NCBI GenBank assembly: GCA_963678705.1
Contig: OY783203.1
Span: forward strand, 25,774,535-25,838,534
Reading direction: 5' to 3'
DNA: 64,000 bases
From: Panorpa germanica
Taxonomy: Eukaryota; Arthropoda; Insecta; Mecoptera; Panorpidae
The notes beneath the pieces are model-generated. The model did no database searches. It was not told the DNA's origin and saw only the letters and a list, made by a program, of their open reading frames with translations. A program made the translations under genes and the position numbers. Below, in pieces: positions 33,531 to 45,660 of this stretch (positions are counted from its first letter, which is position 1; the number at the start of each line of letters is the position of its first letter).

Positions 33531-35149
33531 ACAAAAGGAGTTAAAACCTTAATTATATGTTTAGAAATTAGTGGACCTGATATTTTATGTACCATAATTT
33601 TGTTTTTATCGTGGTAATTAATTTAGAATCCAAGCGACATTACGCACGTACAAGGTTGTTTAATGCTTGAATTTTCAGACCATCAGCATAGATTTTGGAT
33701 TTTAGCTGAATTTTATTTATTGTAATCTTGAAAATATTTAAATAACTATTTACGAAATTGGAAATTTTGGATATTTAAATAAATTATTAAAAACCTTTCA
33801 TTAATCTATTAATGAAACTATTAATAATTACATAAACATAATATTATATCAAAAAATTACTAAATTGACGGAGATATAGCTAATTGCATTTTGAAATTGA
33901 TTATACTCAGCGAAACACCAAATGTAATAATACTGTGGCTTTAGGCGTAAAGGCACATTGCGGTATTCAATACTTGGCCTCCATAAATTAAATTGAATCA
34001 GTTTATTATGATTAGATGTCGCATATAAGCAATTCATTGTCCGTTAGTTTCGACGATTGTTTAAGGTTGCTACTGATGTTGTTGAGTTATTCCAACAGTT
34101 TTCAACCACTGCTGATTTTATAAATATCAAAAACAAAACAAAATTATTTTGAATAAATAATTGAAATATTTTACAATTAATAATTTTATTATATGTAACA
34201 GATTTAAATTGAAGGTTAATTTTGTTTATAGCCATTATTTCTTGTCATGTTTTAATTACAGAACGTGACACAAAATAAATTGATTTTAATTGATTAAACA
34301 GAAACTGTAAATATGTAATTAACACAAAGAGTGATAATACTCGTAACTTTAATAGATTTGATTTTTAAAACTGTACCGTTGGCATCAGTTGAAGCAGGCC
34401 TGAATTAAAATGACACGGGGAGGATAATTTCAACACATTTTTGACTAGAGACCTTTAAAATTAATTTAGACTGTAAGACAGACCTAATTTTGTTTTAAAT
34501 CGAAGATACTATACACACTTAGCTCACCAACTCGTGTATGTATATTAATTTACCTGTGATAGTATGCTTGATAATTAATTTTGTATTATAACTTCTAATA
34601 CCCCCGCTCCTGTCCCATACCTAAAGTAAGCTCAAATTATTATTTAATCCATTACTTGATAATGGTATTATTATTTTCCAAATTATGCTAATTTTAATAA
34701 GTTATACTAATTTACATTATAAATTTAATACGTATATACTGGGTAATCCAAAAGTTACATATTTTATAGATAATTAGAAAATGTATCTATGATACAGGAT
34801 GTTTTATTTAAGAGAACTACTACTTCTAACTAGAAGAACTATTAGAACTTCTAAGAGCAAAACTATTAATCAATTCACATATTAGTCAACTTTTAATAAA
34901 ACTCCTGTAGACTAATGTAGACTCCTGAAGAAATGTCACTTTTGAAAGAATTGTAATTTCTGCTAAGTATAGCGATAATAGTTTTCTTACAATTGCTCTG
35001 GATGGTGTAAAACTAAAACATAGTTACTTAAGCGAAATCTACATTCCTATGATTTTAAATAAGATTTTATCAAATCTCAAAAAGTTTGCAGCGTAAAATA
35101 CCAGACAAATTCCTGCCTAGAAAATTTTATTACAATGGTCTTGTGTCCT
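33531..35149. other. no gene seen
   Basis: AT-rich noncoding sequence. 33,860-33,890 holds an inverse of the ATATCTCCGTCAA word also present at 35,650, so an older fold-back may span 33,430-33,890. Confidence 0.4.
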
Positions 35150-35640
35150 ATGTCTTAATTTCTATAAAAGTGTACTATATATTGATAAAGTGGGTTACCA
35201 GAACCTCAAATGTTCAATTATTTTTTAATAACGCCTTATATGTTAAGAGATATTAACAATTAAAAAAGTCATTTTGTCTCTTTAATTATTAAAGGAATTC
35301 AACGTTGTACACATTCCAAGTGCATGTGACATCCCAATCCTTGTGTAAGGTTACCAATCTTACAGCTCATAAATCTCTGCTATATATATTTATATATCAA
35401 AATAACAAATATTATTTACAGCTATTTCAAGGAGCAATCAAATTTCAATATAATGTCTGCCTTAGCAGGGTTAAATAAAATAACAACTTATTATTCTTTG
35501 ATTTGACTTGATTATTTGACTACCAACAGCTACAGAACATTACCATAGCACTGACCTAGTCAACAAATAACTGACGTTAAAATGCATTTCACGTCATACA
35601 AATATGGCCGACCATTCCTAGCGCTAAAACTACAATTCAA
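35150..35640 (+). repeat. dispersed repeat G, copy 2
   Basis: Second copy of the repeat at 33,010, in the same orientation and about 2.14 kb downstream, with substitutions and small indels. Confidence 0.6.
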
Positions 35641-35895
35641 ATTTTTAATTGCTATATCTCCGTCAACATTTAGATATTTATTAAAATAGACACGCCAATA
35701 CACATTTATTAACATCAATTTCAATCAGCAATTGAAAAATCGACCACTAAAAAATGAGGACACAAGCCCTTTGGGTTGTGAACTCATTTTTTAGCGGTGA
35801 TTTTTTAATTCTTTATTGTAACATTAGTTAATAAACGTATATTGGCGTTTTTAATTTATTAAATATCCAAAAATTGACGGATATATATCTATTTA
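35640..35895. repeat. inverted repeat with ~110-bp arms
   Basis: The left arm (35,645-35,757) reads TATATCTCCGTCAA...CACGCCAATACAC...CACTAAAAAATGAG and the right arm (35,785-35,895) reads its imperfect inverse CTCATTTTTTAGCGG...GTATATTGGCG...TTGACGGATATA. A smaller hairpin with ACACAAGCCCTTTGGGTTGT at its tip sits at the centre. Confidence 0.75.
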
Positions 35896-37700
35896 AAGAT
35901 GATTTTTATTTTACAGCTTTCTCTCGTAGTTGTCCTAGTAGTTGAACACTTTACGAATTGAATAGAATATGATTATTATTTTTCACGTTTTATATCACGA
36001 CATTATATTGAAATATTACGGATCGACGTAACAACTGCTATAGCTTTGACGTCTTATACTACATCTCATTGCACTTCTCTTGTTTAAGAATGCTGGTAAA
36101 GGTTGGCAAATGGTAATGGGGAAGAAGTGGGGAGGGAATGACGTCGTGAACGTAGGTTTCTTTTGTAAATATTTACCCTTTCAATTATTAAAGGGGGAAA
36201 AATAATTACTTCAATCGTTAATAACTTCTCTAATATTGCATTTCAATAAAAATAATTGAATATTTGAGGTTTTAATAGGCAAACGTAGTTAAAGAGTCTA
36301 ACAAAAGTAAAACAGAGTTCAGGAGAAACATTCGAAAGAAGAACATTTAATAAACGATGAATTTATTTAATGAATTAAAATTGAAGACGTTTAAGTGCAG
36401 CCAATATATTTAATACGTAGTAAGAACAAGTTCAGATTTAAAATCATGATCATGTTCAATCATGAACATTTTCTGTCTGCGCCAGATTCCTACCATCTAC
36501 GTAAGCAGAAATAACATTGTTTTTCCACCAGATGAATCTCAAATTTTCCATAAATTTCCATTCTCTGCTTGTCCAGCTAACAATGTCATTTGCAAATACA
36601 TTCAATCGGTGTCACGTGCCTGTTTTTGAAAATAGATGATCTTGTTTAAACGTTATACACAGAACGTTACGTTCGCTACGAAGCAGATCGATACTGTAAA
36701 CGGAAACATGTGTTGTGTCAATAAGTTATGTGTCGATTGTCCAGTTCATTAGTGATACATCTCACCAAATTGAGTATTCGACAAGTTATTTGTATTATAA
36801 TTTGTTTACTTGCATTTATGAGAAGACATTTACCATATTCATATTAATTTTATTGCATGAAAATTTGAAGTCGATTGGAGTAAAACTGTCGGAGATACAA
36901 AGTTTTAAGTCTTCACCTCTCTGGTCTGGTTTCGTCTTTCTTTGAAACTTTTAAACGCGTTTTCTCACACTTAGCTTTTTCAGCCTAAAATCTGCACCGA
37001 TCCTTTTGAAATTTTGCACACCCTTTCTTTACATAAATAATCCTTATTTTGACTTATTTATAAAAAAACTCGACAGGGTTACCTGCAGAAACTTGTCAAC
37101 TAATGAAATCATTATAGTTTTTTGATTTCAGGTAATTCAGTGTTGAATTATGAGTGGCACCGCAATGAAATTTTTTTTTTAATTTCTTGATATTTATTTA
37201 TGAAAATTTAACAAAGTATTCTTTAAATGTTAATTTATCATGTAGTAATTATAGATATAATTATATTAAAATATTAACATTAGTAAAAAACATTATCGAA
37301 AATATGCTTTTTTTGTATCGATTTGACCATCATTCACCTTCCCCCCCCCTCCCTCTCCCGTACGTTTTTTACTAAATCTGCTTTTTTGATATTCCTTTTC
37401 TTATTGGAATCTTGGTAGGAATGCGGCACATTAGGAGGTTGCTAGGAGCAGTTGCGTTTACCCGTGCGCATTCTACTACACTGGTACTGGTACAAATTTT
37501 GTATTTTCAAAAGACACTATTTTTAAAAGTTTAGGAAAGAAAAGATTAGATTTTCAAACCATTTCTAGAACCCAATACTATTTTTAGGTAATTTTTCAGG
37601 TAAATGCAACCGGTACCAGCAGAGAGATGTGCTGCATCGCTACCATACTTCTATACCTGAAGGAATATAAAAAACCAGCCGTAATAAAACTCTGGTACTG
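35896..37700. other. no gene seen
   Basis: AT-rich noncoding sequence with a short C-rich run at about 37,340-37,355. Small open frames show no family features. Confidence 0.4.
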
Positions 37701-37943
37701 AAGGGTCTTTCAATAAGAGCTATTATTTTAAATGTTTTTCAACAAGAGCTGTAATTTTAAATCAATAGAAAACGCAATATTTTTTTAAAAGTGGTGATAT
37801 TTTTATTTTAATCCAAAGTACAAATCTAAGTATAGTAATGGAACACATTATTTGCTAAATGTCATTGGAATGACAGTTGTAAGTTGACAGTTTAAAAATG
37901 GTGCTAAATTTAAAATGGCAGCTCTTGTTGAAAGATTCTGTCA
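37701..37943. mobile_element. ~243-bp MITE
   Basis: GTCTTTCAATAAGAGCTATT (from about 37,705) is matched inversely by AATGGCAGCTCTTGTTGAAA with GA following (to about 37,937). AAGAGCTGTAATTTTAAAT also occurs as a second direct motif near 37,745. Noncoding. The exact ends are uncertain. Confidence 0.7.
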
Positions 37944-38761
37944 CTTATACATAAGAGTTTGAGGAAGACAATTTGAGCTCTTAATGTAGGCTAAGTTTAA
38001 GTTTTTTTGAATAAACCACTTAAAGTTAAACATGTTTTTAATTATTTTTGAAGCTTCATTAAAACATTTGAACATTATCAATAAAAGACTAGTCCATTTT
38101 ACTTAGCAACAACCTTTTCTTTAGCTTAAAAATTAGATTTGACTTTTGCTCTTTGTTTAAAAAAGGTAACTGCTTTTTAACTGCGGTAACTCCTGTTTTA
38201 TGTCAGTAAGATATAAGTATAATAACATTCCTAAATCGGCATAACATAAGCAAGTTTTTAGTGATTTACTCATTTCGTGTCTAGTATCTTTTTTTTTTCA
38301 ATTTTTCGTATTTTACATCAGACATCGTCAAAATAATGCTTTTGCCATCTTCAGTAATTATTCACGATTGCGTAGAAATAAAAACAACTAAAAGAGAGAG
38401 AGCTATCCAAGAAAACACTGGCACCAATAATGTTAAAAAACGGAAAATTAAAAAAAAAATTTAAAACCGATGATATCTCGAATATCATGCGACTTTTACT
38501 GAGGTTATATTAGGTTTATTCGATGCGTCTAAGGCAGGTCTACCTCCGGTGTCAATGTGACGTTCTACTCTTGAGACACCCTGTATGTAAGATAGATTAC
38601 AACAAATGTATGTTAATGTAACGATAAGAGAATACAGAAATCATGAATTCACTCCTCAAACTATGCCACAGAACTATATTGGGCGCAGAAAGATTGCTCC
38701 TCCACTCTCACTCTTTGCTTAGCATCTTGAAAGTTGCTTGCCTAAGATAAAAACTCACTAA

Positions 38762-38764
<3 letters not shown>

Positions 38765-38830
<66 letters not shown>
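38765..38830. repeat. (TA)n microsatellite
   Basis: About 33 uninterrupted TA units. Confidence 0.95.
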
Positions 38831-38832
<2 letters not shown>

Positions 38833-39859
38833 CGAACCCTAAAACAAGGTTATCCTAAAATATTTCCGCAAAAAAACTTTATTAAAAATGAGACGAAAGA
38901 GCTTCCAGCTTCAAACAGAGTCAGAGACATACCTGTGAGCAAGTCGTGTGGGTTTCAATTTTTAAATAATATTTTACTAAGAAAAGAAATTTAAAGCATT
39001 AGTTTCCGGCCAAGGCCAACCCCTTGTTCTGCATGAATGAGTCCATTATTAAAAACAAAAAATGTGGAAAAGACTTTGTTGGAAATGGGAAATCGTTTTA
39101 TTTTATTTTACGAAAATAGATATTTTCTTAATATATTTTTTTATTGGTAAATTTTTCTTTTTTTAAGAATTTAATATAGAAATAATATGACATTTATACA
39201 AATAATTTGTATTTCTTTAAGAATATATAATTTTTAATATTAAAATTTAATTAATGTTAAAATATTTCAATATGCTTGCCTAATACAGAATACGTATATA
39301 CGAGTATGTGTAAAATAAGGACGGTCGATTTTAAAATGTAAATTTCACCAGTTCCAATAAATCCGGCTACTACGTATGAAAACAACAGTATGTTTACTAT
39401 CGGTAGTTACCCGATGTGATTTAACATTTTTTTATGTATTTAATAGATCTACAACTCAATAGCTGGTATTATCTCTGCTCAATAGATGGTGCTTCTATTA
39501 ATTTGAAATTATTCTGTCAGATAGTTTTCAGATCTGTTTTATAGTTGTTATGTCATTGTCAAAATATTTTGATTGATTGTAAGTATAAATAATATTAATG
39601 TATTTTGTGTAAAATAGTCTGTAACTGTTTTTATGATATAATTATCTACATAAAATATTTAAATAAAATAACCTGAATTAAATAAAATAAATAATAATGA
39701 GGACGATCTACAATTAAATAAGAAAGTAATAATACTTAACTCCGACAAAGAAGATAAACTTAAACAACTACAGCTGAGCGAAATATGAATTAATAAACAT
39801 GTTATCGTAAATCGGATAGGTAACTATGAAATCAGCTACCGGGCCTATGTCTTTTTAGT
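38831..39859. other. no gene seen
   Basis: AT-rich noncoding sequence leading into the LINE-rich array. Confidence 0.4.
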
Positions 39860-40190
39860 CTTTTAGAGTCAGGTGTATGTTTATCTAGTAGACTAACAGC
39901 TAAATAGTTTGGGTGATTGTTTAGTCGCTGCTGATTTGGCTGAATTTATTAATTTCTTCTTTCACAGTTGTAATGCCGAAGTCATGGTTGATGAATTTGT
40001 TGCTTATGAACCACGGAATATCCATATAGGTTCTTACTGTCCATGACTGAAATGTTTCGAGTATTTCTAAGTTTGAAACAGTAGATGTTGCTCAGAGTTC
40101 AATGCCGTAGGTCCAGATTTTAGTATCGTATAAAATGAAAATAAAACAAGTTGTGTGTGAGGTATCCACTTCATTTTCTTATAGTTATCC
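39860..40190 (-). pseudogene. 3' end of a third Jockey-like LINE (C), minus strand
   Basis: Read on the minus strand, LVLFSFYTILK changes frame into IWTYGIEL, then STVSNLEILETFQSWTVRTY and MDIPWFISNKFI, then TTVKEEINKFS. This is the standard order after the reverse-transcriptase domain of Jockey-clade ORF2 proteins (LLYKTILKPIWTYGIEL... NAPWYVPN... TVKEEI). One frameshift and stops show it is dead. It abuts the 40-64 kb array at its left edge, in the opposite orientation to LINEs A and B. Confidence 0.7.
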
Positions 40191-40459
40191 ACCAGGTATA
40201 AATCCGCAACAAACAGTGACTTTTCTCGGGATGCATGTGGTGCTGGTGTATCTCGTGTGGATTGGTATCGCTCTAAATCCGACAATTCTGCTTGTTCAAC
40301 ATTGGTCAAAATGGGCCCTGGCTCTAAAAATAATTTTATGGCGAAATTTATAGCAACTTCTAAATGCTACAGAATCCAATCAGCGAATATACGACGTTAT
40401 CATGGTTGATTACATTAAATTCCTGGTAGAGTTGAATTTTAAATGTGTCACAGAAAGGC
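40190..40459 (+). repeat. T segment, copy 0
   Basis: The block ATAAATCCGCAACAAACAGT...GGGATGCATGTGGTGCTGGT...ATTCCTGGTAGAGTTGAATT recurs at 52,975-53,230 and 59,650-59,900, each time directly before an S block, and in diverged inverse form at 24,421-24,620. Its coding status is unclear. Confidence 0.75.
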
Positions 40460-41690
40460 CAAATTCTTGTGAACTATAGGAAATTGATTGCCTTTAGTTT
40501 TCCCGTACACTCTCATGCACAGCAACGATCTTTTCAGCAGATCTTGCGTTTTGGTGACGTAGCGGTGTTGACTGATTATTTATTAAATCGGTAGACTCAA
40601 TTTTGGTTCTGGCGAGAATAAAACGCTCGTTTCTCGAACGGAGCACAGGGTTTAATAATTTTTTTTTAGTGATTTGCACACGTTATTCAACGCCATGGTG
40701 ATTTGCCGTAGAAAACAAAACAAATGACAACAAATTTGACAGATATCCCTTTAAAACATGGTTGCTATAACCTAACTAATTTTGAACGTCCATATTAACG
40801 TGTCATTCTAAGGTAAATAATTTCATTAAATAACTGTTAAAAATTGTGGAATGGTGTGGTCTGAAAATAATGTATTGTGGGTTGTTTAGTAAATGTTGGT
40901 TAATGTTCTTCTTGGATGAGGATTAGGAAGTAAATACGAAATACTTCTAGACACAATAAAAACAAGGTTTATGAATATGTAATTAATTGAAATAGAAATT
41001 AGTTCAAGCTAGGGTATGAATAAAATATACGTTTGTAATTAATCTGAATAACTAGTAAATAATTAGTTTTGACAGCCTTGAGATTTAGGTTAAATTGAAG
41101 TTTGGGAGGAAGAATTGTCATCGTATTGAATTGAATCAAGAGAAGGAATTTACTTTTATACTTAAACAGTATGTACTTTTTAAAATTATTACGTTTACTA
41201 TTTTGATTAAAAACAAGATAGATAAATTACCAAAAAATTAGTTTGCCAATGGGTTTTTGAACCAGGTCTTAGTTTCTATAAAACTATATTACATATTGAT
41301 AAACCTTAAAGACGTACTTCGAGAAATATTACTCAAATTGTATTCACGCATATTTGACATTACTATGATACGAAAAAATGTTTCTAGGTACTTAGCTGTT
41401 ACAAGGATTTAAGAATAATCACCCAAAGAACAATTTACTATCTCAAGCCCTGCCAACCAGCATAGCCATTCTATACGAGAATAAGTAATACGTAAAACAG
41501 TGTAAGTATTTACAGTCTTGTTTATTTTGTTATTTCGCAGTTTTGTGGCCACTAATATATAGCATTTTAAATAATAAATTCCTTTTTGGCCAGTAGTATA
41601 ATCATAAAACTATTAAACTTGACCATTTTACGAATTATGAAATCTTAGGAAGTCCTTATTAAGAATTAAATGTAAATAAATTATCATGTC
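40460..41690 (+). repeat. S block, copy 0 (upstream region of LINE A units)
   Basis: It starts CCAAATTCTTGTGAAC and runs through a GCAGCAACGATCTT...GGTGACGTAGCGGTGTTGAC stretch and ACCAGGTCTTAGTTTCTATA to CATGTCAATGTACC. It recurs at 42,771, 53,230, 59,900 and 62,221. This copy and the one at 59,900 skip the ~180-bp piece found at 43,880-44,060 and end by joining LINE B rather than LINE A. It may be the 5' UTR/promoter region of a LINE; that is inference. Confidence 0.75.
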
Positions 41691-42345
41691 AATGTACCAC
41701 AAGCTGACCATGTGAGGTTAAGTGGTACCTCACATGGTTAGAATACACTTAGACAGGAGGCTTACTTAGAAGGAGCATATATTCACAAAGAGAAAGCAGT
41801 TAGGCTTTCAACTGTGGAAGATGTACTGGCTGATAGAACGTAAGTCACAACTGAGCACTGAAAACCAACTCCTGCTTTATAAATCCATGCTTAAACCAGT
41901 ATGGCATTTAACTATGGGTTACTGCATCTACTTCTAATATTGAAAGTATCCAAAGATTCTAATTTAAAATGGTAAGGATTGTCACGAATGAACCATGGTT
42001 TGTACCAAATAACATAATATAAAGGGATCTGGATATACCCACAGTTAAAGGAGAAATAGTGCTTAGAATCAAAGGCTACAAGGAGAGAATACTTGAACAT
42101 CCAAACAATTTGGCTAGCAGTCTCGTCAGCTGTCAGTCAAATAATTTCGTAATACACAGACTAAAAAAGAAAGTACCTCAGGACCTATTAACCAACTAAT
42201 CAGAATCTAGGATCTATTGAAATTGAGGAATGAGTTGTTGGGCACATCTCACGCAAGACACTTTATTATTTTTACATACCTATCACTGAATGTCTTCTAA
42301 ACAGGACAGATTGTAATAATCTATAGGCATTTAGGCATTTTCAGA
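41691..42345 (+). pseudogene. LINE B 3' end, copy 0
   Basis: A Jockey-clade ORF2 tail. Frames give KRKQLGFQLWKMYWLIERKS, then LSTENQLLLYKSMLKPVW, then PWFVPNNII, DLDIPTVKGEIVLRIKGYKE and KVPQDLLTN followed by a stop. A 12-bp fold-back (ACCATGTGAGGT / ACCTCACATGGT) at 41,707-41,738 replaces the simple GTGAGGTACC of copies 1 and 2. The 311-bp MITE of those copies is absent. Confidence 0.75.
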
Positions 42346-42770
42346 TTAATCGTTACTAGGTTTTCATATTTTGTTTTAGCGTGCGCATCTATTTTATGAT
42401 TTACGTAAATGATGTTCCTTAATTGCTGTTTTAGCATTCAAATACGCTGAATAAAATAATATTTATTTATACTTCATATTTATTTATAAATCATGGTTAC
42501 TTATTGATGGATACACACAAACAGCGTGTTCATACATCTGCTTAAAATACAATTTTTCATAAAAATACCAAATAAATATATAATGGGATTTGGGTTGTGT
42601 GTGTAACCAGAAAATACGAGTATATTACTTTTGCCCACACATCTAAACTTCCAAACGCCCGGATTGAATGAATAGCGATCCAAATTTTGAAGAAAACATT
42701 TTTCTTAATCTTCTTATCGACTATGTATTCCTTTTACGCGTCTCCTTAGAATGATCCTGACAATAGAAAT
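42346..42770 (+). repeat. spacer shared with 61,796-62,220
   Basis: Noncoding sequence present only here and 19,450 bp downstream, identical by eye. It joins the LINE B tail to the next S block. Confidence 0.8.
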
Positions 42771-44688
42771 TCCAAATTCTTGTGAACCACGAGAAATTGA
42801 TTGCCTTTGGTTTTCCCGTACACTCTCATGCACAGCAGCGATCTTCTAAGCAGATCTTGCGTTTTGGTGACGTAGCGGTGTTGACTGATTATTTATTAAA
42901 TCGGTAGACTCAATTTTGGTTCTGGCGAGAGTAGAATAAAACGCTCGTCTTGCGCGGATCGTTTCTCGAACGAAGCACATGCTTTGATAATTTTTTTTAG
43001 TGATTTGCACACGTTATTCAACGCCATGGTGATTTGCCGTAGAATACAAAACAAATGACAACAAATTTGACAGATATCCCTTTAAAACATGGTTGCTATA
43101 ACCTAACTAATTTTGAACGTCCTTATTAATGTGTCATTCTAAGGTAAATAATTTCATTAAATAAAAGTTAAAAATTGTTGAATGGTGTGGTCCGAAAATA
43201 ATGTATTGTGGGTTGTTTAGTAAATGTTGGTTAATGTTCTTCTTGGATGAGGATTAGGAAGTAAATACGAAATACTTCTAGACACAATAAAAACAAGGTT
43301 TATGAATATGTAATTAATTGAAATAGAAATTAGTTCTAGCTAAGGTATGAATAAAATATACGTTTGTAATTAATCTGAATAACTAGTAAATAATTAGTTT
43401 TGACAGCCTTGAGATTTAGGTTAAATTGAAGTTTGGGAGGAAGAATTGTCATCGTATTGAATTGAATCAAGAGAAGGAATTTACTTTTATACTTAAACAG
43501 TATGTACTTTTTAAAATTATTACGTTTACTATTTTGATTAAAAACAAGATAGATAAATTACCAAAAAATTAGTTTGCCAATGGGTTTTTGAACCAGGTCT
43601 TAGTTTCTATAAAACTATATTACATATTGATAAACCTTAAAGACGTACTTCGAGAAATATTACTCAAATTGTATTCACGCATATTTGACATTACTATGAT
43701 ACGAAAAAATGTTTCTAGGTACTTAGCTGTTACAAGGATTTAAGAATAATCACCCAAAGAACAATTTACTATCTCAAGCCCTGCCAACCAGCATAGCCAT
43801 ACTATACGAGAATAAGTAATACGTAAAACAGTGTAAGTATTTACAGTCTTGTTCGTTTTGTTATTTCGCAGTTTTGTGGCCACGAGATTTTTGACGCTGT
43901 ACGGGTATACGTCAACGGTAGAGTGTCAATTTAAAAGGAATATTGTAGGACGTAGGTAGATCTGATGAACACAACACCCGTTAAACACGATTCGTGTATT
44001 AAAGGTTAGTCTAACATAACAAATGTTATCTGTTACGTAACAATATTACCTAAAATGCAATCTTTTGTGACCTGTTATATAACATTTTGAATAATAAATT
44101 CCTTTTCCCAGTAGTATAATCATAAAACTATTAAACTTGACCATTTTACGAAGTATGTAATCTTAGGAAGTCCTTATTAAGGATTAAATGTTAATAAAGT
44201 ATCATGTCAATGTACCGCCAATAATTCTCTCCAAAGAAAAATAATATTATAAAATCAACCGCACAAAAGTGCTAATAACAAGTGGTATCAATAGACGCAA
44301 GAATTAATTCTACATCTACTGACAGTACTTATTCTCCTTAAGTACTTAAAACATAAGAGATATAGTGCAATTAGTGTGGAGTAGTGTACTAGTGTAGTAA
44401 AATTGCAATATTGTCTATTGTTTTTTTTTTTTGCCAAAATATCCATTGTATTGTGCAACAATAGATTATATTGTAATTACTTAAATTGTGTTCACCAGTA
44501 ATAGGAATCATGTTACTAGTGAAATGTAAATACTTTAATTTTAAATTAATTAATTTGTGGATCAAAAATCGGTATGTGTGGAGAGTGAGCGAGCGTCCTC
44601 TCAAGGCCCAGATTATTAACAGTCCAGTTACGCTTTGGTGATGAGTCATACCAATGACACATTTTACCCCTTTAGTAAGGCAAGTAAA
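42771..44688 (+). repeat. S block, copy 1, complete
   Basis: Full version of the S block, including GTTTTGTGGCCACGAGATTT and the stretch to the gag start. It leads directly into LINE A copy 1. It has no long open frame. Confidence 0.8.
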
Positions 44689-45128
44689 ATGCAGAGAACT
44701 CCGCCCAAGCAAAGCCAAGCGAGAAGAAAGGAACAGATGGAACTAGAAAGTCAGTCATTACATCCAATGACAACTATTACCTCTCAAGAGGAAAACAATG
44801 GTTTAAATACCGAAAAAGAAAAACAGTTATATACTGCACTGAAAAAGATTACATCAGGATACAGATAAGGGTAAAGGATTACATCCTTTATGTGAAAAAG
44901 ATGGCATCATTGAATATCTCAAAGTTAAGGGACTAAACGTGTTGGATGCAGTAAACATCATTAAAAAAGATACGAGGATCCAGGAAAATGGTGAAAAAGT
45001 AACTACAAAGCAAGGACTACCACTTTTCATGTTTACCTTTGACAACAAAGACTCGGTTAATTCCACAATGTAAGAGATGTCAGAAATATGACCATACACA
45101 AAGTTACTGCAAGAAAGATCCGAGATGT

Positions 45129-45135
45129 GTTAGGT
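45129..45135. other. left target-site duplication of the P element (GTTAGGT)
   Basis: GTTAGGT here and at 48,856-48,862 flank the element. The uninterrupted site GATGT-GTTAGGT-ACGCTGG is present once in LINE A copy 2 at 55,532-55,538. Confidence 0.95.
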
Positions 45136-45185
45136 CAACACCTCCTAAATATACAAAGCCTAACAGCGATTCAGTCAATGGTATG

Positions 45186-45193
45186 TGACGTCA
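45186..45193. promoter_or_regulatory. TGACGTCA palindrome, left subterminal
   Basis: A perfect CRE-type octamer within the conserved subterminal inverted segment, repeated at 48,809-48,816. It may be a transposase or host bZIP binding site; no binding evidence. Confidence 0.5.
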
Positions 45194-45524
45194 TCACTTG
45201 TAGTCATATGCTGCTGAGTTCTGCTATCGGTATAAGACAGTTTGTTTGAAAATGTTAGTATCATATAGGGTATTGAACAAAGTTTCTGGTTACAAATTAT
45301 TAAGGACTATCATTTTTAAATTATTAATTAGTTTGCAATTAATGAATTGTTTGTTTATGAATTGGTTTTTGTAAGGGTTTTATAATGAGTAATTAAAGAA
45401 GTAAAATACATCGAAAATTTAATTTTAAACTAAGTAACATTTCTAAATCGTAACATTTCTACAAAAATTAAAATAAATAGACTAGTAACACACATATGCA
45501 AAAAAGGAAAATGGTATACCTTCC

Positions 45525-45527
<3 letters not shown>

Positions 45528-45593
<66 letters not shown>
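45528..45593. repeat. (TA)n microsatellite inside the P element
   Basis: About 33 TA units just beyond the transposase stop codon. Confidence 0.95.
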
Positions 45594-45598
<5 letters not shown>

Positions 45599-45660
45599 AA
45601 AATAATAATAATAAAAATGTATTATATAAAAATATTAACTTTATTTTTCATATATTTCTT

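Noticed and set aside
37330..37360. C-rich run in an AT-rich area as a G-quadruplex or promoter signal
   Set aside because: A single short run without the spaced G-tracts needed, and no nearby gene.
38520..38586. Possible third CAGGGTGTCCC-type element ending GAGACACCCTG
   Set aside because: Only one terminus could be found; no matching left end or arm within a few kilobases upstream.
44389..44718. Minus-strand 109-codon frame, repeated with changes at 54,692-55,120
   Set aside because: Lies antisense over the LINE A leader; the duplication explains its recurrence, and it has no family features.
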